DNA of 64,000 nucleotides from positions 27,881-91,880 of the forward strand of contig JALHLQ010000004.1 of NCBI GenBank assembly GCA_022844485.1, in the 5' to 3' direction. The translations under genes and the position numbers were made by a program. The first letter of the stretch is position 1, and each line of letters begins with the position of its first letter. Positions 19,885 through 29,384 of the stretch are shown one piece after another. This DNA comes from Xanthobacteraceae bacterium (GTDB taxonomy: Bacteria; Pseudomonadota; Alphaproteobacteria; Rhizobiales; Xanthobacteraceae). The notes below the pieces were generated by a model. It was not told the DNA's origin. It made no database searches and saw only the letters and a program-made list of their open reading frames with translations.

Positions 19885-21108
19885 ATGGCAAAAACGTTGC
19901 TGGCTGATTCGCACCGGCGGGACTTCCGATTGCCGCACACGGCCCGATCCTTCGACGTATTGCCGGGCCCGGACCGGGCGCCGGCGCTGCTCGCCGAGCT
20001 TGCCGCAGCGCCTTGTCCTTACCGCCCGGCGGGTGCCGACCTCCCGCTCGCACTCTACGGGGCGGGTAACCTGGGACGGCTGGCGCGCGACTACCTGAAG
20101 ACGGTGCGGCGGGACTTCGTCATCGCCATTGATCGCGACGCCGGGCGCATCGCGCTGGAGCCCGCCTGGGCGGGCTTACGCGTGCTACGCCCCGACGAGG
20201 TGCCGGCGGACGCCAAGCGCGGCGTGCGGCTGGCCGTCAGCGTCGTCACAGCGCCTTACGTGCCGCTGGAGACGGCGCTGCTCGCCGACGGCTTTACGGA
20301 CGTGGTGCCGTTCTATGACCTGGCGGAAAACTTCCGCGACGTGCACCCGCTGTCCAACGGCTGGTTCGCGGCGCCGCTGGCGCCCGAGGATCGCGACAAC
20401 ACCGCCGCTGTGCTGACGCGGTGGGACGACGACATTTCGCGCGCGCATCATTTGCAATTCCTCGCCTGGCGGCGTCTGCGCGAGGAGTGGAGCTTCGCGC
20501 AAGCGCCGGTGGCCAACGGCGATCGCTTCTTCATCCCGGAAGTGGCGCGGGTATTGCGCGACGACGAGGTTTTCCTCGATGCCGGCGCGCATCATGGCGG
20601 GGTGATCGAGGCTTTCGTCCGGCACACCGGCGGCGCGTTCAAGCAGATCGCCGCGATCGAGCCGGACCCGGCCAACCGCGCGGTGCTGGTTGAGACTCTG
20701 CGCCGGCGCTCGCCGCAAGATGCGCGCATCACGTTCTTTGACTGCGCGTTGAGCGACGCCGAAGGCGACGCGGCCTTTCATGACGGCCTCGACTACGCCT
20801 CGCAGCTTTCGGATACGGGCCGCATGCGCGTGATGCGCCGGAGGCTCGACTCGCTTGGCCTGTCGCCAACCTTCGTCAAGCTTCATCTGGAAGGCGCCGA
20901 GTTGCCGGCGCTGAAGGGCGGACGCGAAACGCTGCTCAAAAGGCGGCCGCTGATCGCCGCGACGGTCTACCACAACGATGACGGCATCTGGAAAACGGCG
21001 GCCTGGCTGATGGAGACGTTGCCGGACTACCGCTTCTTGTTTCGTGCGCATTCGTGGTGCGGCACCGGCGCGGTGATCTACGCGCTGCCGCAGGAGAGGG
21101 GCGCATGA
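19885..21108 (+). CDS. Two-module FkbM-family methyltransferase with N-terminal Rossmann-like domain
   Basis: LPLALYGAGNLGRLARDYLK N-terminal module; DEVFLDAGAHHGGVIEAFVRHTGG...FVKLHLEGAELPALKGGRETL. Confidence 0.75.
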   Translation: MAKTLLADSHRRDFRLPHTARSFDVLPGPDRAPALLAELAAAPCPYRPAGADLPLALYGAGNLGRLARDYLKTVRRDFVIAIDRDAGRIALEPAWAGLRVLRPDEVPADAKRGVRLAVSVVTAPYVPLETALLADGFTDVVPFYDLAENFRDVHPLSNGWFAAPLAPEDRDNTAAVLTRWDDDISRAHHLQFLAWRRLREEWSFAQAPVANGDRFFIPEVARVLRDDEVFLDAGAHHGGVIEAFVRHTGGAFKQIAAIEPDPANRAVLVETLRRRSPQDARITFFDCALSDAEGDAAFHDGLDYASQLSDTGRMRVMRRRLDSLGLSPTFVKLHLEGAELPALKGGRETLLKRRPLIAATVYHNDDGIWKTAAWLMETLPDYRFLFRAHSWCGTGAVIYALPQERGA

Positions 21109-21833
21109 GCCGATTCGCGCGCGATAGCCGGCTGATCTTCGATCTCGGCATGAACAATGGCGACGACACGGATTTTTATTTGCGCCGCGGTTTCGACGTT
21201 GTGGCGCTGGAGGCCAATCCGGCGCTGTGCGAGAAGGCGGCGAAGCGCTTTGAAGGCGCTATCGCCGAAGGCCGCCTGAGACTTCTCAACGCCGCGATCT
21301 GGGAAAAGCCGGGCGAGGCGACCTTCTTCGTCAATCTCGACAACGACCACTGGAGCAGCCTGGACGCCGGCTGGGCCGGCCGCGACGCCAGCCGCTGCAA
21401 GGAAATCAAGGTGCGCTGCGTCACGTTGGCCGAATTGTTCGGCGAGTTCGGCGTGCCGCATTACCTGAAAATCGACGTCGAAGGCGTCGACCAGGCCGTG
21501 CTTGAGCAGTTGTGCGGCATGGACCTGCTGCCGCTCTATGTCAGCGTCGAGGACTGCCGTTTCGGGCCGCGCTACATCGAAATTTTGACGTCCTGCGGCT
21601 ATGACGGCTTCAAGCTGCTCGACCAGTCCACGGTTCCGCACATGAATGGCGGATTTCCGCCCGGCTCGTCCGGCCCGTTCGGCGGCGAGGTGCCGGGCGA
21701 ATGGCTGTCGCACGACAAGATGATGGCGCTTTATTCGACCACGGTGCGCGACGCCCAGGGCAACCGGCTGGCGCCGCGCACGCATTGGTGGGACATCCAC
21801 TGCACGAACATCGGACAGGCGAAAGCCGCATGA
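21105..21833 (+). CDS. FkbM-family methyltransferase
   Basis: LIFDLGMNNGDDTDFYLRRGFDVVALEANP...HYLKIDVEGVDQAVLEQL; ATGA overlap with upstream gene. Confidence 0.8.
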   Translation: MSRFARDSRLIFDLGMNNGDDTDFYLRRGFDVVALEANPALCEKAAKRFEGAIAEGRLRLLNAAIWEKPGEATFFVNLDNDHWSSLDAGWAGRDASRCKEIKVRCVTLAELFGEFGVPHYLKIDVEGVDQAVLEQLCGMDLLPLYVSVEDCRFGPRYIEILTSCGYDGFKLLDQSTVPHMNGGFPPGSSGPFGGEVPGEWLSHDKMMALYSTTVRDAQGNRLAPRTHWWDIHCTNIGQAKAA

Positions 21834-22651
21834 GCATCGAAGCCGCAGAGAGGAAGTTCGCCGACTACGTCCGGCGAAACATCGAGAGCGCCGGCGGAGA
21901 TCCGGCCTTCCGCGAGCTGTCGCAACAGTGGGTGCGCGCCTGCATCGGGCACAATTACGCGCAGAATTTCACCTGGCTCGGACGGCCGGTCATCCAAGTG
22001 CCGCAGGACGTTTATGCGACGCAGGAATTGATATGGGCCTGCCGGCCTGATCTGGTCATCGAGACCGGCATCGCCCATGGCGGTTCGCTGGTGCTCAGCG
22101 CCTCGATGCTGGCGCTGCTCGACTATTGCGACGCCGTCGCGGCGAACGCCGTGCTTGATCCCAGAGCCAGCCGGCGCAAGGTGGTCGGCGTCGATATCGA
22201 TATCCGCCCGCACAACCGCGCGGCAATCGACGCGCATCCGCTGCGTCACAAGATTCACGCCATCCAGGGCTCGTCCATCGCGCCGGAGATCGCACAGCAG
22301 GTGGCGCGCGCGGCCGAAGGCTACGAGCGCATCATGGTCATGCTCGATTCCAACCACACCCACGCCCACGTGCTGGAAGAGCTGGAGCTTTATGCGCCTT
22401 ACGTCTCCAAAGGCTCCTATTGCGTCGTCTGGGATACCGGCGTCGAGGACCTGCCGCCCGACATGTGCGCCGACCGCCCCTGGGGCAAGGGCGACAATCC
22501 GAAGACGGCCGTGTGGGAGTACATGAAGCGGCTGGAGGGCGAGGGCTGCAAGGCGCGCGACGGCGAAGCCTTGCGCTTCGTCTATGACCGCACGATCGAA
22601 AACAAGATCATGATCACGGCGTCGCCGGACGGCTTCCTCAAGCGCGTCTAG
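21830..22651 (+). CDS. Cephalosporin hydroxylase (CmcI)-like family protein
   Basis: LVIETGIAHGGSLVLSASMLALLDY...KVVGVDIDIRPHNRAAIDAHPL...IMVMLDSNHTHAHVLEELELYAPYVSKGSYCVVWDT. Confidence 0.85.
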   Translation: MSIEAAERKFADYVRRNIESAGGDPAFRELSQQWVRACIGHNYAQNFTWLGRPVIQVPQDVYATQELIWACRPDLVIETGIAHGGSLVLSASMLALLDYCDAVAANAVLDPRASRRKVVGVDIDIRPHNRAAIDAHPLRHKIHAIQGSSIAPEIAQQVARAAEGYERIMVMLDSNHTHAHVLEELELYAPYVSKGSYCVVWDTGVEDLPPDMCADRPWGKGDNPKTAVWEYMKRLEGEGCKARDGEALRFVYDRTIENKIMITASPDGFLKRV

Positions 22652-24321
22652 ATCGCCGCCTGCATGACAGGCTCGCCCGCCGCCGGCACCAGCGGCGGCG
22701 CCGGCGTGAAATGCACGCCGTATTTGTCCGCCATGCCGCGCCACCAGTCGTCCTGCGCGCAAATTTCGAGGAAGCGCGCCAGGTGCTCATCGGCCAGCGC
22801 CGGCTGTCCGGTCGCGGCATGGCACTTCGACAGGTAGTAGTGGCCGAAGGCGTGGCCGGGATACTTGGCGACCACGTTCTTCAGGTAGTCCATCGGCACG
22901 TCGTAGCGACCGATCTTCATATTGTGGTTCTCGACGAAGTTCACGCGGATCTGCATCTCGTAGGCAAAGGCTTCCAGCTTCACCGGGTCGACGCCGGGCG
23001 CGCGGATGACGGATTTCGTCGCCACGAAGTCCTGCGATGAGGTGTTCTCGATGTAGCCGTTCTCGACGCAGATGTCGTAGAGGCGCGAGCCGAAGATCGG
23101 CATCGCCAGGTAGACGTGCACCCAGTCGAAGCCGCAGTCGAGCAGCATCTGCAGGGTTTCCTGACGGTGCTCGTCCTGCTCGCCGGGCAGGCCGAGGACG
23201 ATGAAGACGTGCGAGCGCACGTTGAACTTGCGCAGCGCCTCGACGGCGGGGCGGATCAGCCGCTTCTTCAGCGGCTTGCGGATGATGTTGTTGAGGACGT
23301 GGTCGGAGCCGGATTCCACCGCCAGCGCCACCGCCGACACGCCGGCTTTGGCGAACAGCTCGGCCACTTCCTCGTCGATGGCATAAACCGCGACGCCGTT
23401 GGGGAACTCGACGCGGATGCCGAGCGCGGCCAGTTCGCGCAGGATGGTCTTGGCGCGTTCCTTGTCGTTGAAGAAATGATCGTCCTCCAGCAGGAGGACG
23501 GTCATGCCGAATTCTTCCTTCATGCGGCGCACGTCGGCGACGACGCGCTCGACCGACATGGTGCGCACGTCGCGCCCGTGCAGCGACGGGTTGGAGCAGA
23601 AAACGCAGAGGAACGGGCAGCCGCGCGAGGTATGGATCGCCATCTCGCGCTTCGGCTTGCTGGCATACTGCTTGTCGATGCTGCGGTTGTTGTAGAAGTC
23701 GAGATTGATGCCGCCGTAGTTCATCGGCGGGATGTCGTCGAGGTTCTCGATGAAGGTGTGCTGCGGCACCTTGTTGGCGGCAAGCCCGTCGCGGCCGATC
23801 CACGATTTGTGTTCGCGGATCACCTGCCAGGGGTCGTCGGCTTCCAGCAACTCGCGCATCGGCAACTCGCCTTCGCCCTTGCAGACGGCGTCGAGGTCTG
23901 GGCAACCCTCCAGCATCAGCTTGTAGGCCGCCGACGGCAGGCCGCCCCCGGCCAACGTGATGATGTCGGGGTCGTAGTCCTTGCAGGTCTTGACGATGCC
24001 CTGGATGTAGCGGTTCGACGAATTGAACAGCGCGGAGATGCCGGCGAACTGCGGATTGAAATCGCGCAGGCGCGCCTCGATTTCGCGGCTGAACACCGCC
24101 ATGTAGTCGCCCGCGAAGCTCTCCTCGACCAGCCGTTGCAAGGCGATGTTGAGGTCCAGCAGCTCGAGTTCGACGCGCTCCTTGCAGGCGGCGTTGAGGT
24201 AGCTCTCCATAGACAGGATGCCGTAGGGGACCGTGAAGGCGGGGAGAACCGCGGCGCGCGCCTTGTTGAGGTAATCGTCGGCGTTGAAATAGGGAGGAAT
24301 GATGAAAAGCACTTTTTTCAC
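22648..24321 (-). CDS. B12-binding-domain radical SAM protein with C-terminal TPR-like tail
   Basis: LFIIPPYFNADDYL N-terminus, radical SAM motif TSRGCPFLCVFCSNP, MPIFGSRLYD; C-terminal ALADEHLARFLEICAQD helical repeat. Confidence 0.85.
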   Translation of the reverse strand: MKKVLFIIPPYFNADDYLNKARAAVLPAFTVPYGILSMESYLNAACKERVELELLDLNIALQRLVEESFAGDYMAVFSREIEARLRDFNPQFAGISALFNSSNRYIQGIVKTCKDYDPDIITLAGGGLPSAAYKLMLEGCPDLDAVCKGEGELPMRELLEADDPWQVIREHKSWIGRDGLAANKVPQHTFIENLDDIPPMNYGGINLDFYNNRSIDKQYASKPKREMAIHTSRGCPFLCVFCSNPSLHGRDVRTMSVERVVADVRRMKEEFGMTVLLLEDDHFFNDKERAKTILRELAALGIRVEFPNGVAVYAIDEEVAELFAKAGVSAVALAVESGSDHVLNNIIRKPLKKRLIRPAVEALRKFNVRSHVFIVLGLPGEQDEHRQETLQMLLDCGFDWVHVYLAMPIFGSRLYDICVENGYIENTSSQDFVATKSVIRAPGVDPVKLEAFAYEMQIRVNFVENHNMKIGRYDVPMDYLKNVVAKYPGHAFGHYYLSKCHAATGQPALADEHLARFLEICAQDDWWRGMADKYGVHFTPAPPLVPAAGEPVMQAAI

Positions 24322-24415
24322 GTCGCTTCCTCCGCCGGAAAAATGAGGGTGCGCAGCCCCGCTTTACCGATAAGGCAGCAGTCTTAAGGTTGCGTTAACC
24401 ATGGCGGCGGGCCCG

Positions 24416-25639
24416 TCAGGCCGGCAGGGCGCCGCTCCGCAGCCGCGCCAGCGAATCGTCTCCGGCGAACACGCGCTCGAAATGGGCGAGCGTGCCCTTC
24501 GTCGCTGGTGCGTCCGACAAGAGGGGCGGCGCCAGGATGGCGTCGGCGCCTTGGGTCGCGAGGAACCAGTCGGCCGGGCTGGCGCCGACGGCGCTCTTGA
24601 AATCGGGCTGGCGCGGCGCTTCGGCGCACAATTCCCGCCATAGCGCGACGAAGGCCTGCGCGCTGCGCGAGGGGGTGCGCGTCTCCGCCATGGCGTGGGC
24701 GGCGTTGCGCGACAGCCGCCCGCGCAACTCGGGCGAGGCCATCAGCTTTTGCAGCAGGCCGCCGCAGTCTTCGATCGATTTCGCCACCAGGCCGGTCTGG
24801 CCGTCGCGCACGATCGCCGCCTCGGCGGGATTGTTGAGAACAATCGGCACGAGGCCGAGCGACATGGCCTCGACCAGCGCGTTCTCGGCCGTGCCGTAAT
24901 GTTCCGGTTGCAGCGGGTAGAAGAAAATGTCGGCTTCCGCCAGCGCGCGCTGAGGCGTTGCGGTCTGTCCGTGGAATCGCACGCGGTGCGGATGCTTCAT
25001 CTCCAGCGCCCGCACCACCACCGCCCCGAACGGGCTGCACTCGCCCCAGACCGAAACCTCGACGTCGTCGCCCATGGCATCAATGACGTCGAAGAAGCCG
25101 GGATGCATTTTCACGAAATCGACGGTGCCGAGATAGGCGATGCGCGGGATGGAATTTTGCACGCGCCGCGGCGCGCCGGGGAAGCCGAAACCGCTGCCGA
25201 TCGCGGTGGCCCGGCCCGGCGGCAAGGCCTTCGCCGACGGCAGCGCCAGCGAGGCTTCGGTGGTGAAAACGAAGCGGCCGGCCTCCGCCATCAAGCCGGG
25301 CGGGATCGCTGGCTTGAACAGGCCGGAGACATGCGACCAGAATACGGTACGCAAAGCGGGAAAGTCGACGCGCGCCAGGCACTCCAACAGGCGCGGGTGG
25401 TTCCAGTATTCGAACTGGACGATATCGGCCGCGCGCGCGTGCTGGGCAACGTCGTTGAAATCATAGGCGACGCGCACGCGCGCGCCGCAGGAGCGGATCG
25501 TGTCGACGTAGCGGCGGTCGCGCGGGGCTTCCAGCAGCAGGAAGGTCTGCTCGATGTCGTTCGGCAAGGCGGTGCAGAGCGCCGCGTGCGCCTTGCCGAC
25601 GCCGCCGCCGAGATGGGGCGTGACGTGCAGGATCTTCAT
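24416..25639 (-). CDS. Glycosyltransferase, GT4-like
   Basis: MKILHVTPHLGGGVGKAHAAL...DIFFYPLQPEHYGTAENALVEAMSLGLVPIVLNNPAEAAIVRDGQTG. Confidence 0.85.
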   Translation of the reverse strand: MKILHVTPHLGGGVGKAHAALCTALPNDIEQTFLLLEAPRDRRYVDTIRSCGARVRVAYDFNDVAQHARAADIVQFEYWNHPRLLECLARVDFPALRTVFWSHVSGLFKPAIPPGLMAEAGRFVFTTEASLALPSAKALPPGRATAIGSGFGFPGAPRRVQNSIPRIAYLGTVDFVKMHPGFFDVIDAMGDDVEVSVWGECSPFGAVVVRALEMKHPHRVRFHGQTATPQRALAEADIFFYPLQPEHYGTAENALVEAMSLGLVPIVLNNPAEAAIVRDGQTGLVAKSIEDCGGLLQKLMASPELRGRLSRNAAHAMAETRTPSRSAQAFVALWRELCAEAPRQPDFKSAVGASPADWFLATQGADAILAPPLLSDAPATKGTLAHFERVFAGDDSLARLRSGALPA

Positions 25640-26751
25640 TCAGCCGCTTCGACCGTGAAAGCCGGGTTGTCGCCGCCCGGCGCCGCGACATTCGGATTGA
25701 GCGCGACCTGCTTTCGGAACTTGTCGAGCAATGCGACGCGGTGCGCATCGATATTGTCCGGCAGGCAATGGCTGAGCTGGCCGCAATTGCCGCAGACGCC
25801 GTTCTGCCGGCGGCGGCCTTCGAGATGCTGCAGCCGCAGCGCGTTCATGCGCTCGGAAGTCCAGATTTCCTTCATCGACTGCGTGCGCACGTCGCCGATG
25901 ATGAGCTTGCGGCCCCAGTCGAGGAAGCAGGACGACACCAGGCCGTCCGCGTTCACCGAATAGCCGTAGAAGATGTAGGGACAGGTGTCGGTGTTGCCGA
26001 CCTCCTGCTGGTAGATGCCCTTGCTGATCTTCACGCCGGTATGTTTTTCGATGTCGAATTCGGGCCAGCAGGGCGCGAAGTTCTCGATGAAGATGCGGTC
26101 GCAGTAGTCGCCGAAGGTATCGAGGAATTCCTGGCGCTGCGCCTCGGTGATCAGCTCACCCGGGATTTTGACGACGATCTCCGTGTTGCCCTTGTTGGCG
26201 TAGGTCCACTTCACGTTCTCGACGAACGTCTTGAAGTCGAACTTGAAGCCGGTGAAGCGCTGATAGGTCTCCTCGGTCATGCCGTCGACCGAGATATTGA
26301 TCTTGTCGATGCCGGCTTCCAGCACCGGACCCATGCGCTCCGGATTGAGGAACGTGCCGTTTGTCGTCGTGTCGATGTATTCGATGTGCTTGGACTTGCG
26401 CGCATAGGCGATCATGTCGGCGAGGCGCTTGTTGAGGAACGGCTCGCCGTCCTTGTACATGCGCAGCACTTTGATCGGCTTGTCGAAGGCGGCGAGGTCG
26501 TCGACGATCTTCTGGAACACCTCGTATTTCATCGCGCCCTGGAAGCGGCCGGTTTCCGCGATCATGTCGCGGTGGCCGGTCGGGCAGAACGAGCATTTGA
26601 AATTGCAGGCGCTCGCCGGGTCGGCGAAAACCACAAAAGGCGTGGAAAGCGGAATAACCGTTTCCAGCGCCGTGCGTCCGACGAGATTGATGCGGGGTTC
26701 GAGCCGAGCCTTCATGCGCGGTTCCTGCGTGAGACCGCCTGATTCGTACAT
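25636..26751 (-). CDS. Radical SAM/SPASM domain protein
   Basis: DPASACNFKCSFCPTGHRDM; C-terminal CPYIFYGYSVNADGLVSSCFLDWGRKLIIGDV...CGNCGQLSHCLPDN. Confidence 0.88.
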   Translation of the reverse strand: MYESGGLTQEPRMKARLEPRINLVGRTALETVIPLSTPFVVFADPASACNFKCSFCPTGHRDMIAETGRFQGAMKYEVFQKIVDDLAAFDKPIKVLRMYKDGEPFLNKRLADMIAYARKSKHIEYIDTTTNGTFLNPERMGPVLEAGIDKINISVDGMTEETYQRFTGFKFDFKTFVENVKWTYANKGNTEIVVKIPGELITEAQRQEFLDTFGDYCDRIFIENFAPCWPEFDIEKHTGVKISKGIYQQEVGNTDTCPYIFYGYSVNADGLVSSCFLDWGRKLIIGDVRTQSMKEIWTSERMNALRLQHLEGRRRQNGVCGNCGQLSHCLPDNIDAHRVALLDKFRKQVALNPNVAAPGGDNPAFTVEAAE

Positions 26752-26794
26752 GACAATGGTTAACGGGGATTAACCAAACTCGGTCGACTTGACG

Positions 26795-27607
26795 CTACCG
26801 GACGCCGACCACCCGGGGCGGGTCGAAGGCGTTGTCGGGGCGGGCCCCGAAGCGCAGCAGATCGCGGCGGCCGGCTTCGTCGGCGATCCGCTCGGCCAGA
26901 GCCCGCACGGTGACGGGGACCCCGGAGCAGATGTTGACGGGGCCCTCGGCCGTGCCCAGGGCCGTTTCGGCGATCAGCCGCCCGGCCTCCGCCACGTCGA
27001 GGTAGTCGCGGACCTGGGCCCCGCTGGTCAGTTCGGCCGGCTCGCCGGCGGCGAGCTGCTTGCGCAGGTAGGGCACCAGGCGCCGCGCGTCCTCGCCCTC
27101 GCCATAGAGGTAGAACAGCCGGCACCAGGCGAAGCCGATATTGTGGCGCGGCAACAGGTGGGAGAGCGCGATGAAGGTCGCCGCCTTGGCTTCGGCATAG
27201 GGCGTCAGCGGCCGCAAAGGCGTCGTGACCGGCAGCGTGCCCGCGCCCAGGTCGTATTCGAAACAGGTGCCGATGCCGACGAAGCGCCGCACGCCGGCCT
27301 GCGCCGCGCCTTTGGCGAGCGCCAGCGTGCCGGCAAGGCAATCCTTGTTCTTCGGCGAATGCAGGTAGCTGCCGGGCTCGGTGAACCAGGCGGCATGGAT
27401 GGCGGTGTCGATCCCCTGGCAGGCTTGCGCCCACCACGCGACCTTCTCTGCAAAAAGATCGGGCGTTGCTACCAGCTTATCGACCGGCGCCGTGAGACGC
27501 GCTTGCATGCCCGCGCGGATGACGGCGCGCACCGGCACACCGCGTTCATGGAGCGCCTTGTGCACCTGGCGGCCGACAAAGCCCGTCGCGCCGGTGAGCA
27601 GGATCAT
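26795..27607 (-). CDS. NAD-dependent epimerase/reductase (predicted 4-ketoreductase)
   Basis: MILLTGATGFVGRQVHKAL; extended SDR with YAEAKAATF; ATGA overlap with C-methyltransferase. Confidence 0.82.
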   Translation of the reverse strand: MILLTGATGFVGRQVHKALHERGVPVRAVIRAGMQARLTAPVDKLVATPDLFAEKVAWWAQACQGIDTAIHAAWFTEPGSYLHSPKNKDCLAGTLALAKGAAQAGVRRFVGIGTCFEYDLGAGTLPVTTPLRPLTPYAEAKAATFIALSHLLPRHNIGFAWCRLFYLYGEGEDARRLVPYLRKQLAAGEPAELTSGAQVRDYLDVAEAGRLIAETALGTAEGPVNICSGVPVTVRALAERIADEAGRRDLLRFGARPDNAFDPPRVVGVR

Positions 27608-28827
27608 GCGATCTCCAGCGTCGGCACCGTGGTGACGAATTTCGTGCCCTGCGCGCCGAGCGCGGCGTGTTTCGCCTTGATCTCGCCGGCGATATTCCAG
27701 GGCAGGATCAGCAGGAAATCGGGCCGCCGCTCGGCCAGCGCGCCGGGCGCGAGGATCGGGATGTGGCTGCCGGGCATGAACTTGCCTTGCTTTGCCGCGG
27801 CGGCGTCGCAGACGAAAGGCAAGAGGTCGGGCTTCACCCCGGCGTAATTGAGCAAGGTGTTGCCTTTGGCGGCGGCGCCATACGCGGCGACGGTCTTGCC
27901 CGCGCGCTTCTGGTCGATGAGAAAGCGCAGCAGGTCGTCCTTGATGCGGTCGGCGCGCGCCTGGAAGGCGCCATAGGGGTCGAGCGTTTGCAGACCGCGC
28001 CGCTTCTCCTCGGCGAGCAGCGCACTGACGGCGGCGGAGGCCGCGCGGGCATCGTCCGCGTGACAGCCGTAGAGCCGCAGGCTGCCGCCATGCGTCGGCA
28101 GTTCCTCGACGTCGAAGATGCGCAGGCCTGCGGCCGCGAAGATGCGCGCGGCCGTGAACAGCGACAGGTAGGAAAAATGCTCGTGGTAGATAGTGTCGAA
28201 CTGCGCCTGTTCTATCAGCCGCATCACATGCGGAAATTCCAGCGTAACCGTGCCGGTGGCTTTCAGCGCGGCCTTCAGCCCGCGCGTGAAATCGTTGATG
28301 TCCGGCACATGTGCATAGACATTGTTGCCGGCGATGAGGTCGGCCTGCTTGCCGTCCGCCGCCAGCCGCTTGCCCAGTTTCTCGCCGAAGAATTCGCGCA
28401 GCACGGGAATGCCGAGCCGCTCGGCCGCCTCGGCCGTGCCGGCGGTCGGTTCGATGCCGAGGCAGGGAATTTGGGCGGCGACGAAATTCTTGAGCAGGTA
28501 ACCGTCGTTGCAGGCGACCTCGATGACCAGGGAATCGTGCGTGAGCGGCAGCGTGCGGACCATCTTCTCGGCATAACGGGCGGCATGCGCCAGCCAGCCC
28601 GCCGAGGTGCTCGAGAAATAGGCGTAGTCGGCGCGAAACAGCTCGTCGGCGGCGGCGTAGTCCTCGGTCTGCACCAGCCAGCAGCGGCCGCAGACCTTCA
28701 CGCGCAGCGGATAATATTTCTCCGGCCGGCTCAGGTCGGCGGCGGTGAGGTAGGCGTTTGACGGCGGCGCAAAGCCAAGATCGACGAAATTGTGCGAAAG
28801 CGGTGCGCCGCAGGCGCGGCAGTTCAT
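27604..28827 (-). CDS. SAM-dependent sugar C-methyltransferase (Zn-binding N-terminus, TylCIII/NovU-like)
   Basis: MNCRACGAPLSHNFVDLGFAPPSNAYL...VCGRCWLVQ; VIEVACNDGYLLKNF; YHEHFSYLSLFTAARIFAAAGL; AAYGAAAKGNTLLNYAG. Confidence 0.88.
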   Translation of the reverse strand: MNCRACGAPLSHNFVDLGFAPPSNAYLTAADLSRPEKYYPLRVKVCGRCWLVQTEDYAAADELFRADYAYFSSTSAGWLAHAARYAEKMVRTLPLTHDSLVIEVACNDGYLLKNFVAAQIPCLGIEPTAGTAEAAERLGIPVLREFFGEKLGKRLAADGKQADLIAGNNVYAHVPDINDFTRGLKAALKATGTVTLEFPHVMRLIEQAQFDTIYHEHFSYLSLFTAARIFAAAGLRIFDVEELPTHGGSLRLYGCHADDARAASAAVSALLAEEKRRGLQTLDPYGAFQARADRIKDDLLRFLIDQKRAGKTVAAYGAAAKGNTLLNYAGVKPDLLPFVCDAAAAKQGKFMPGSHIPILAPGALAERRPDFLLILPWNIAGEIKAKHAALGAQGTKFVTTVPTLEIA

Positions 28828-29384
28828 GGCGCCACTCCTGCGAAGCTGTCGGCCAGCATGGGGCGCTGCGAGTCCCGCGCCGACATCTCGAAGATGGGAA
28901 GCGGCCACGCAATGGCGAGCTTGCGGTCGCGCGGGTTGAGGCCGTCTTCCGCCGCGGCGTTATACGGCGCCGAATGGCAATAGATCAGCTCAGCGTCGTC
29001 GCTCAGCGCTTGGAATCCGTGCGCGAAGCCTGGCGGGATGAGCAGCGCGCGGTTGTTGCCGGCCGAAAGGATCTCGGCGTGCCAGCGCAGGAAGGTCTTC
29101 GAGCCCGCGCGGATGTCGACGGCGACGTCCCAGACTTCGCCGCGCACGCAGCTCACCAGCTTCATCTCGGCGTGCGGCGCATGTTGGAAGTGCAGGCCGC
29201 GTACCGTACCCGCTTTCGCCGTGACGCTATGGTTCACCTGCGCGACCGGGCCGCTCCAGCCGGCCGCGCGCAATTCGTCGGCGCAGAACAGGCGCGTGAG
29301 AAATCCGCGCGCATCGCCGAGCCGCGCGCGCTCGACGCGCTTGAGCCCCGCCAGCGGCAGGTCGGTAATCGACAGCCGGTTCAC
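28824..29384 (-). CDS. rfbC: dTDP-4-dehydrorhamnose 3,5-epimerase-like (RfbC family)
   Basis: ARLGDARGFLTRLFCADEL...QVNHSVTAKAGTVRGLHFQHAPHAEMKLVSCVRGEVWDVAVDIRAGSKTF; natural substrate likely CDP- rather than dTDP-linked. Confidence 0.88.
   Translation of the reverse strand: MNRLSITDLPLAGLKRVERARLGDARGFLTRLFCADELRAAGWSGPVAQVNHSVTAKAGTVRGLHFQHAPHAEMKLVSCVRGEVWDVAVDIRAGSKTFLRWHAEILSAGNNRALLIPPGFAHGFQALSDDAELIYCHSAPYNAAAEDGLNPRDRKLAIAWPLPIFEMSARDSQRPMLADSFAGVAP

Noticed and set aside
23116-24387. 423-codon plus-strand ORF opposite the B12-radical SAM gene
   Set aside because: Antisense shadow ORF; radical SAM motifs are on the minus strand.
22711-26751. Lanthipeptide/RiPP-type cluster because of two radical SAM proteins
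   Set aside because: No convincing precursor peptide, protease or RRE-domain gene seen; surrounding genes are glycan enzymes.
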